This document shows, in pieces, positions 54,474 through 61,066 of a stretch of 64,000 nt of DNA; positions within the stretch are counted from its first letter, which is position 1, and the number at the start of each line of letters is the position of its first letter. The position numbers and the translations under genes are program-made. The stretch is taken from assembly GCA_900473685.1 (NCBI GenBank), contig UCNE01000023.1, positions 62,001 through 126,000 on the forward strand. Direction: 5' to 3'. The notes beneath the pieces were generated by a model. That model did no database searches. It saw nothing but the letters and a program-made list of their open reading frames with translations, and was not told the origin of the DNA. Source of the stretch: Hyphomicrobiales bacterium (GTDB lineage Bacteria > Pseudomonadota > Alphaproteobacteria > Rhizobiales > Rhizobiaceae).

Positions 54474-55673
54474 TTGGGAACAGATCTCAACGCTCCTCTT
54501 GGTCAAAATCGCAAGACGCGCACCTTCAAAGCTGAAAAATCGCGCCTGACATTCGGCCGCATCGCGCTTGGCGTCTGTGCCTTGGCGCTGATCGGTATTT
54601 CCGCATGGACCGTTGTGAAACCGACCGGTCTGATCGCCCCGCCGGATGCACAGACGGTGGCAGATGCCACGCCGCCGGGCGATAAGGCCGCGGTGGATCC
54701 GAACGCTGCGAAGCTCAAGCAACAGAAGACAAGCGGTGCGCTGTCCGGTGCCCATGTCGAGGAAACGTTGACGGATAACGGCTCCGTCGTCACCAAGTTC
54801 TCACCCAAGCAGCGTGATGGAGACGGGCCTGCCTTCATCGAAGTCGGTCGCACCAAGGGGCAGGACCCACGCCTGGCGACCTTCCCGAATGACGACCTTT
54901 TGGAAGACAGCCCGGAGGGGCGGCTGCCAATCACCGGTCCCGAGGGCCTGCGGCCAATGGATCAATATGCGCGCCCGTGGTCCGGCGCCCGCGGTATCCG
55001 TATCGCACTGGTCGTCGGCGGCCTCGGGCTGAGCCAGACCGGTACGCAGAATGCCCTGCGTCAGCTGTCCCCCGACGTCACCATGGCCTTTGCCGCGACC
55101 GGCAACAGTCTTCAGCGCTGGATGCAAGAGGCCCGCCGGACCGGCCATGAAGTTCTGCTGCAGGTGCCGTTCGAGCCGTTTGACTACCCGGATAACAATC
55201 CCGGCCCACATACGCTGCGTGTCGGGTTGGATGCCAAGAAAAACCTGTCGGAACTGCACTATTCGCTGGCGCAGATCACCAACTATACCGGCATCATGAA
55301 TTTTCTTGGCGGGCGTTTTCTCTCGGATGCCGACGCGCTGGAGCCGGTCATGCGCGACATCGGCAGGCGCGGGCTGCTTTTCCTCGATGACGCGACATCG
55401 GCACAGACACTGACTGGAACGCTGGCCGAAACCCTTGGCGTACCGCACGGATTTGCCGACATGGTCGTCGATGACCAGATCGACCGCACCGCAATCCTGA
55501 AGAAACTCGACGAACTCGAGCGCATCGCCAGGCGCAATGGCGGTGCGATCGGCGTTGCATCAGCCTTTGATGAAAGCGTCGCAGCCATTTCGCAGTGGAT
55601 GGACGAGGCGAGCACGCGCGGCATCGAATTTGTCGGCGTATCGGCGCTCGTCAAGGATCCGCAACAACAATAA
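54474..55673 (+). CDS. Divergent polysaccharide deacetylase family protein
   Basis: About 399 residues. A TM segment (about 35-52, IALGVCALALIGISAWTVV) is followed by a Pro/Ala-rich linker and a YibQ-type divergent deacetylase domain (about 165-395), including IALVVGGLGLSQTGTQNAL in parts and GIMNFLGGRFLSDADAL. TTG at 54474 is chosen because AGAGG lies five bases upstream and the product starts MGTDLNAPLGQ; a TTG at 54426 would add 16 residues. Usually found between ctpA and rppH; probably acts on an envelope polymer. Confidence 0.88.
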   Translation: MGTDLNAPLGQNRKTRTFKAEKSRLTFGRIALGVCALALIGISAWTVVKPTGLIAPPDAQTVADATPPGDKAAVDPNAAKLKQQKTSGALSGAHVEETLTDNGSVVTKFSPKQRDGDGPAFIEVGRTKGQDPRLATFPNDDLLEDSPEGRLPITGPEGLRPMDQYARPWSGARGIRIALVVGGLGLSQTGTQNALRQLSPDVTMAFAATGNSLQRWMQEARRTGHEVLLQVPFEPFDYPDNNPGPHTLRVGLDAKKNLSELHYSLAQITNYTGIMNFLGGRFLSDADALEPVMRDIGRRGLLFLDDATSAQTLTGTLAETLGVPHGFADMVVDDQIDRTAILKKLDELERIARRNGGAIGVASAFDESVAAISQWMDEASTRGIEFVGVSALVKDPQQQ

Positions 55674-55739
55674 CGTAGGATTGAGCCGCGCGAACTCCAT
55701 TGCGACGGCGCGCAGGGCAGACAGGCAAGGGGCAAGCAT

Positions 55740-56279
55740 ATGAGCAAGGAATCGAAACCGGTAAAGGCGGCCGACCTGCCGTATCGCCCCTGCGTCGGGA
55801 TCATGGTGCTCAACCGGGAGGGGTTCGTCTGGGCCGGGCGGCGTATTCCGATCGGCAATTCCGAATATGACGGCTCGGCACAGCTCTGGCAGATGCCACA
55901 GGGCGGCATCGACAAGGGCGAGGACCCGCTGAAGGCGGCCTATCGCGAGCTTTATGAGGAAACCGGCATGACCACCGTTTCGCTGCTCGGCGAAGCGCCT
56001 GACTGGATCAACTACGACCTGCCTCCTCATCTGATCGGTATCGGTCTCAAGGGCAAGTATCGCGGCCAGACCCAACGCTGGTTCGCCTTCCGTTTTGAAG
56101 GCGACGAATCCGAGATCGCCATCAACCCGCCGCCGGGCGGCCATGAGCCGGAATTCGACGAATGGGCCTGGAAACCGATGCAGGCGCTGCCGGAGCTGAT
56201 CGTGACATTCAAGCGCCAAGTTTACGACGATGTCGTGGCGGCATTCGGACACCTGTCCGGCAGTGTACACGCACGATAG
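55740..56279 (+). CDS. rppH: RNA pyrophosphohydrolase RppH
   Basis: 179-residue Nudix hydrolase that removes pyrophosphate from mRNA 5' ends to start decay. The N-terminus [21 protein letters not shown], in parts, is typical. The Nudix box reads [22 protein letters not shown] in parts, with all Glu residues. [15 protein letters not shown] follows. Last of the core run and convergent with the RTX gene across a 28-bp palindrome. Confidence 0.95.
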   Translation: MSKESKPVKAADLPYRPCVGIMVLNREGFVWAGRRIPIGNSEYDGSAQLWQMPQGGIDKGEDPLKAAYRELYEETGMTTVSLLGEAPDWINYDLPPHLIGIGLKGKYRGQTQRWFAFRFEGDESEIAINPPPGGHEPEFDEWAWKPMQALPELIVTFKRQVYDDVVAAFGHLSGSVHAR

Positions 56280-56317
56280 ATAGAGCTGCCAACACCATAA
56301 ACCCATCCAACGTTCGA

Positions 56318-56345
56318 CGTCCGCCCCGGAATTCCGGGGCGGACG
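56318..56345. terminator. 28-bp perfect palindrome between rppH and RTX gene
   Basis: A perfect inverted repeat of 14 bases per arm (first arm CGTCCGCCCCGGAA) with no spacer, so the hairpin would have an AATT loop. It sits 39 bases after the rppH stop and 25 bases from the RTX gene end. GC-rich and symmetric, it can work on both strands, although no long T tract follows. Confidence 0.7.
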
Positions 56346-56369
56346 CCTTCTCAAGCTGTGCCGTCAACG

Positions 56370-59300
56370 TCAGATGAAGGCGAAATCGCTTGTCGATAAC
56401 GTCTTGACGTTCTGCAGGATGGCAACGAGTTCGAGGTCGGCCTCCGTGCCCTTGCCGTCGGCATCGAACCACAGGCGGCCATTGTCGCTTTCGAACAGGA
56501 ACGTACCCTTTGTGCTGGTCGCCACCGGGTCGGCCCCGACGACGAGCGTCACCGCCGTGTCGCCCGTTCCGATATTGTAATCGCTTTTGTCGATCACGAG
56601 CTTGTCCTGGCCGCGGGTAAAGTCGGTGATGACATCACCCTCGCCATCACGGCCATCGAGGTCGAAGACGAACCTGTCATTGCCCTTGCCACCCGTCAGC
56701 CAATCGTCGCCGGCACCGCCGACAAGCGTATCGTTACCATCGCGGCCATCAAGCACGTCGTCGGATCCGTTGCCGTAGAAAGTATTGGCATTGGCATCGC
56801 CGCGAATGTCATCGTCGCTGGCGCTTCCTTCGACGATTTCGATATTCTTGACCGTCAGCCCGAGCGCAAGCCCCTTGTTCTTGGCCTGGGTCGTCAGATC
56901 AAGAACGACAGACGTTGCTCCTTCCCGGAACGACAGCGTATCCGTACCCGCGCCGCCGTCGAAGACATCCTTGCCGATTGTATCCGTCCGGGTGAGCGAA
57001 TCATTGCCGGCATCGCCGAACAGCTGGTCGCTCCCCGCGCCATCCTCAAGCGTGTCGTTGCCGTTTCCGCCCCTCAGGATATCATTGCCGGCGCGGCCAT
57101 CGAGCTTGTCGTCAAGACCGCTGCCCGTCACCGTATCCTTGCCCTTGCTGCCGATATAGTCGAGTGCCTCGAAAGCGGCGAACGACGTTGCAGCATCGAC
57201 GTTGACGGTGCCGTTGGAGAAGGTAAAGGCAATATCCTTCGTCTGTTCCGAGACATTGAGGACGACCCGGTCCGTGCCTGTACCACCATTGGCACGGTCG
57301 CCGATCCCCATATAGACCAGATCGTTGCCGTCTTCGGCATAGATCGTATCCCGGCTGCCGGTCAGTGTCTGGCCGTCGCCATAGATCGTGTCGTTGCCGG
57401 TACCGCCTCTCAGCACGTCATTGCCGAGACCGCCATCGATGATGTCGTTGCCAGCGCCGCCGGTCAGCGTATCATTGCCGAGGCCGCCCCGCAGATCGTC
57501 ATTCAGATTGCCGCCGGTGAACACATCGTTGCCCGTGCCGCCGACAAGCGCCACCCGCTCGACATTCTTGACCGTTACCGGTGCATTGGTCGCCGTCACG
57601 CTGGCAGCCAGCTTGAAGGTGATGCCTGCACTGTACTTGCTGAAGTCGATCGAGGCAAAGTCCGTGCCCACGCCGCCGTCCAGCGAGAGTTTTCCGGTCG
57701 ACGCGGTGCGATAGAAACTGTCATCGCCGGTGCCCATATCAACCGTGTTGTGGCCAATTGCACCACCGCTAAAGGCATCGCCGACGCGAACGGTGTCGGA
57801 TCCATCACCGGACTTGATGACGTTGGTGCCGCCATTGTCATAAATCCAGTCCGAACCCGCCCCGGACGTCAGCGTGTCATTGCCGTTGCCGCCATCGAGC
57901 ACATCCGAGCCATTGGTCCCGAGAAGCGTATCATTGCCGTCGTAGCCGTAGAAGGAAACGCTCTGCGCTGCACCGACAGACTTGATGACATCGTTGCCCT
58001 TGCCGAACGACACCGTGTAATGCTCGAAATTCTTCAAGCTGGTTCCGTCCGTCAACGTTGCGGTGGTTCCGCTGACCGAGAACATCTGGCTTGCCGTTAC
58101 CGAACGACGATCGACTGTAACGTCATCGGTTCCAGCGCCACCATCACCGATATCCGAGCCGCCATCGCCAAGCTTGACGGTGTCGTTACCGTTACCGCCA
58201 TAGACCGTATCCTTGCCAAGGCCACTGTCGACAAAGTCGTTGCCATCGGCGCCATTGACCCAGTCGTTGCCCTCTCCTGCATCAACGATATCGTTGCCGG
58301 TACTGGTGGTGATCTTGTTTGCGCCGGTACCCGCCGCATAGATTGTGTAGTGATCCATGCCCTTGAAAGTCGTTCCGCCTGCCAGCGTATTGACCTCGGT
58401 TGCGGCCTTGGCCGTGAAATTGCCGGAGAAATTGCGCAGGATCAGACGATCGCTGCCGCCAGCGTCGGTAATGATGTCCTTGCCCTGGCCATAGTAATAG
58501 CTTATCGTATCGTTACCGGTGCCTCCGTCGATCGTATCATTGCCGGCACCGCCGTCGATTGTATCATTGCCGGTGTCACCCAAAAGTTTATCGTCTCCGA
58601 CATCACCCGCGATGGAGTCATCGCCCGTACCACCGGAAATAAAGTCCGCGCCATCGCCGCCATAGAGCGTATCAAAGCTGTCACCGCCATAGAGCTTGTC
58701 ATTTCCAAGCCCTCCGGACAGAGAATCGAAGCCCTGCTCGCCATAGAGAATGTCGTTACCGGCATCACCCGTCAGATAGTCGACACCATAACCACCGTAA
58801 AGGATATCGTTACCATCCCCCCCCTGCAGTATGTCAAAACCGCGTCCGCCAGACAGCGTGTCGTTGCCCGTGCCACCGTTAAACATGTCGGTATAATTGC
58901 CGCCGGTGATCTTGTCATCGAACGTGCTGCCGGTGATCATGAACGATTCGACATTGGTTGCCTGGATGCCACCCGTCAGCGTCTGCGGGGTAATCCAGTC
59001 TTTGATCGTGATATTGAGCTTGGTCGCCGATGACGAGTAATCGACAATCAGAAAATCGGTACCAGAACCACCGTCGGCAACATCCCCCGCCGCATCTGCC
59101 AGCCCACCGGCGGTAAGCATATCTTTACCGCTGCCACCGTTCAGCTTGTCCTTACCGGCGCCGCCATCGATATAATCATCGCCGCTATTGCCATTCAGGG
59201 TATCGTCGCCAGCGTCGCCCTGGAGACTATCGCGTTGAAACGACCCGTCCGCGGTGTCGTTACCGTCTCCGGCATTAATGCCGTCACCACCCATGCCTCC

Positions 59301-59399
59301 ATTGATCTTGTCGTTTCCGGCCAAAGCCATGATGAAATCGTCGTCCAGATCGTTGCCGAGCAATATGTCATTACCCGCAGTTCCTGTAATATACGCCAT
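56370..59399 (-). CDS. RTX calcium-binding protein with six interleaved modules
   Basis: 1009-residue acidic protein without a Sec signal, built from many GGxGxDxUx nonapeptides that fold into calcium-filled beta-rolls. Six stretches of about 50 residues break the repeats (about 115-164, 317-372, 425-472, 580-628, 710-759, 820-866). They share an opening D-U-U, a middle T-(S/T)-(L/F)-x-x-(F/V/M)-(E/D) and a closing G-x-(D/N)-(D/V). The last 100 residues (RFVFDLDG, VITDFTRGQDKLVID, LWFDADGKG, ending SDFAFI) are a serralysin-like type I secretion region. No enzyme domain is visible. No T1SS genes adjoin. Probably an exported surface, biofilm or adhesion protein. Confidence 0.85.
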   Translation of the reverse strand: MAYITGTAGNDILLGNDLDDDFIMALAGNDKINGGMGGDGINAGDGNDTADGSFQRDSLQGDAGDDTLNGNSGDDYIDGGAGKDKLNGGSGKDMLTAGGLADAAGDVADGGSGTDFLIVDYSSSATKLNITIKDWITPQTLTGGIQATNVESFMITGSTFDDKITGGNYTDMFNGGTGNDTLSGGRGFDILQGGDGNDILYGGYGVDYLTGDAGNDILYGEQGFDSLSGGLGNDKLYGGDSFDTLYGGDGADFISGGTGDDSIAGDVGDDKLLGDTGNDTIDGGAGNDTIDGGTGNDTISYYYGQGKDIITDAGGSDRLILRNFSGNFTAKAATEVNTLAGGTTFKGMDHYTIYAAGTGANKITTSTGNDIVDAGEGNDWVNGADGNDFVDSGLGKDTVYGGNGNDTVKLGDGGSDIGDGGAGTDDVTVDRRSVTASQMFSVSGTTATLTDGTSLKNFEHYTVSFGKGNDVIKSVGAAQSVSFYGYDGNDTLLGTNGSDVLDGGNGNDTLTSGAGSDWIYDNGGTNVIKSGDGSDTVRVGDAFSGGAIGHNTVDMGTGDDSFYRTASTGKLSLDGGVGTDFASIDFSKYSAGITFKLAASVTATNAPVTVKNVERVALVGGTGNDVFTGGNLNDDLRGGLGNDTLTGGAGNDIIDGGLGNDVLRGGTGNDTIYGDGQTLTGSRDTIYAEDGNDLVYMGIGDRANGGTGTDRVVLNVSEQTKDIAFTFSNGTVNVDAATSFAAFEALDYIGSKGKDTVTGSGLDDKLDGRAGNDILRGGNGNDTLEDGAGSDQLFGDAGNDSLTRTDTIGKDVFDGGAGTDTLSFREGATSVVLDLTTQAKNKGLALGLTVKNIEIVEGSASDDDIRGDANANTFYGNGSDDVLDGRDGNDTLVGGAGDDWLTGGKGNDRFVFDLDGRDGEGDVITDFTRGQDKLVIDKSDYNIGTGDTAVTLVVGADPVATSTKGTFLFESDNGRLWFDADGKGTEADLELVAILQNVKTLSTSDFAFI

Positions 59400-59927
59400 T
59401 TTCGTCTCCGATTGATGTATCTGAAAGACGCAATTGCCGCTTTAGGGCCACCGAGCGATCGATCTTTTAAGTATAATCGGCCGCCAAGAATAAATGCACC
59501 TGGACAATTGCGTATAAAATTTCAATATTCGAAATCTCTAATAATTATTCCTGATGTTTTTCCCTCCGTGAGCAATATTTCAGACGTTTCCCTGATACAA
59601 ACCTGACGTTGCTTTCGGAAAAATCTGCACGCTCATGGTTATAGGCAAAGGCGCAACACCCATCATGTTCCCGGGGAAACAGACGGATACACAGTGCGAA
59701 CGAGGGGTAGGCGTGGAAAGCCACGCGCTTGGGGAAGGAGATGCGGCAATTGGCGGCGAGCGGCACGTGCCAACAGGGTACCGGCGGGGCTGACTGCGGA
59801 TGCCACCGCAAGCAAGATTGCGGAGCCAGGGCTTGGATATCCGCATACAGTACCAAAGCGCGCCGCATCCAGATTATCGTGGATCGATCTCAATGTCCTG
59901 GCGAACCAGGCCCGGTCTGCAACGCAT
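59400..59927. other. Intergenic region upstream of the RTX gene
   Basis: 528 bases. The 200 bases next to the RTX start are AT-rich and should hold its promoter. The rest (59600-59927) is GC-richer but has only overlapping short frames with no recognisable motif, on either strand. No repeat or RNA gene was recognised. Confidence 0.45.
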
Positions 59928-59963
59928 AAAAATGCCCGCCACGGAACCGAGGCGGGCATTTTT
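59928..59963. terminator. Terminator downstream of bfr
   Basis: Perfect 13-base arms AAAAATGCCCGCC/GGCGGGCATTTTT with a 10-base loop, 15 bases after the bfr stop. The A and T runs on both sides make it functional in either direction. Confidence 0.92.
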
Positions 59964-59978
59964 GACAGATGTTAAGCC

Positions 59979-60464
59979 TTATTCGGCTTCGTTGGCCGGG
60001 GCTGCGTTGAGCTGGCCGTATTTCTCGGCACCGATCTTGTTGAACAGATCGAGCTGGGTTTCGAGAAAGTCGATATGGCCTTCCTCGTCGATCAGCAGCT
60101 CTTCGAACAGCTTCATGGAAACGTAATCACCCGCGTCATGACAGATATCGCGGGATTTTTTGTAGGCCTTGCGGGCGTCGTATTCGCCGGCGAGATCAGC
60201 TTCCAGGACTTCCTTGACCGACTGGCCGATGCGAAGCGGGGCAACCGTCTGCAGGTTGGGGTGGCCTTCGAGGAAGATGATGCGCGAAACCAGCTTGTCG
60301 GCGTGCTGCATCTCTTCGATGGATTCGGCCCGCTCCTTCTTGGCGAGAAGCGTGTAGCCCCAATCGTCAAGCAGGCGATAGTGAACCCAATACTGGTTGA
60401 CGGCACCGAGTTCGAGATACAGCGCTTCGTTAAGCTGCTCGATGACTTTTTTGTCGCCTTTCAA
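59979..60464 (-). CDS. bfr: Bacterioferritin
   Basis: 161-residue haem-containing iron-storage ferritin. With TTG at 60464 as codon 1 (AGGAG eight bases upstream), every canonical position falls in register: ferroxidase ligands E18, E51, H54, E94, E127, H130 and haem-ligand M52. The ATG at 60488 would add 8 residues (MKKTGERI) and shift the numbering. E. coli Bfr has 158 residues. The gene overlaps bfd by 35 bases, so it is co-transcribed with the ferredoxin that releases its iron. Confidence 0.96.
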   Translation of the reverse strand: MKGDKKVIEQLNEALYLELGAVNQYWVHYRLLDDWGYTLLAKKERAESIEEMQHADKLVSRIIFLEGHPNLQTVAPLRIGQSVKEVLEADLAGEYDARKAYKKSRDICHDAGDYVSMKLFEELLIDEEGHIDFLETQLDLFNKIGAEKYGQLNAAPANEAE

Positions 60465-60741
60465 GATCCGCTCTCCTGTTTTCTTCATGGAATTGTTTGA
60501 GGCGGGTCATGAAATCAAAAATCTGGTCGCCCGTCGAGGGCCGGCCGGCGTGATATTGCTCGGTGGTGCGGATGATGATGTCGACGACATTCGGGAAACA
60601 GCCGCAGCAACGGCCGCGCTTTTCCATCGCGTGGTAGACTTTTGCAGGCACGATCAGCTGCCAACAGTCCTCATCGAGCATCTCGATGATGGTGTCCTGA
60701 ATGTCCTTATCGGTGATAAAATTGCAGCTACAAACCAGCAT
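60430..60741 (-). CDS. bfd: Bacterioferritin-associated ferredoxin Bfd
   Basis: 103-residue [2Fe-2S] protein that reduces and mobilises bacterioferritin iron. Cluster ligands are C4 and C6 (VCSCN) and C45 and C48 (RCCGCFPN). The interval between the pairs is 38 residues, about six longer than in E. coli Bfd. A polar C-terminal extension (about 70-103, ending in a basic tail) makes it longer than the 64-residue E. coli form. The start at 60741 fits the canonical MxVCxCN N-terminus. A candidate Irr box lies 114 bases upstream. Confidence 0.92.
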   Translation of the reverse strand: MLVCSCNFITDKDIQDTIIEMLDEDCWQLIVPAKVYHAMEKRGRCCGCFPNVVDIIIRTTEQYHAGRPSTGDQIFDFMTRLKQFHEENRRADLERRQKSHRAA

Positions 60742-61066
60742 TTCCGTCTGCCCGTGATACGCAACGCACTGAATTCCAGCCATAAAGCAAAAGCGGATAT
60801 TTAGTGTCAACAAAAAATGCCGTCCGCCTGGCGCCGGCAAATGAGCAGCACAACATTAGATCATTTCTAAACTCGATTAAAAACATCGTCTTTTCATTGG
60901 CTTAGTATTAGAGATTTCTGACACCTGTAACTTTTCGACGAAATTCAAGTTTTCTTGAGCGGCAAAAACGCCCTACAACTTTTGTTACAATGATGTGGAA
61001 ATTGGCCTGCTGAATCCAAATCACCGATCTCGGCTCGGCAATGTGTGCCCTCCTGCACGACAAGCG
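60742..61066. promoter_or_regulatory. bfd-bfr promoter region with candidate Irr box
   Basis: 325 AT-rich bases between dnaE2's end and bfd. ATTAGATCATTTCTAAA at 60855-60871 matches the alphaproteobacterial iron-control element (TTTAGAA-N3-TTCTAAA on either strand) at 12 of 14 arm positions. It lies 114 bases before the bfd start on the coding side, where an activator or repressor site is plausible. No other structure was assigned. Confidence 0.6.

Noticed and set aside
57750-59033. 427-codon frame opposite the RTX gene
   Set aside because: A shadow produced by the strongly repetitive RTX coding sequence; its apparent repeats mirror the GGxGxD codons.
59545-59975. Overlapping frames on both strands between RTX and bfr genes
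   Set aside because: Several mutually overlapping frames of 60-108 codons with no recognisable motif; the right part lies over the bfr terminator. GC-rich noncoding DNA gives such frames by chance.
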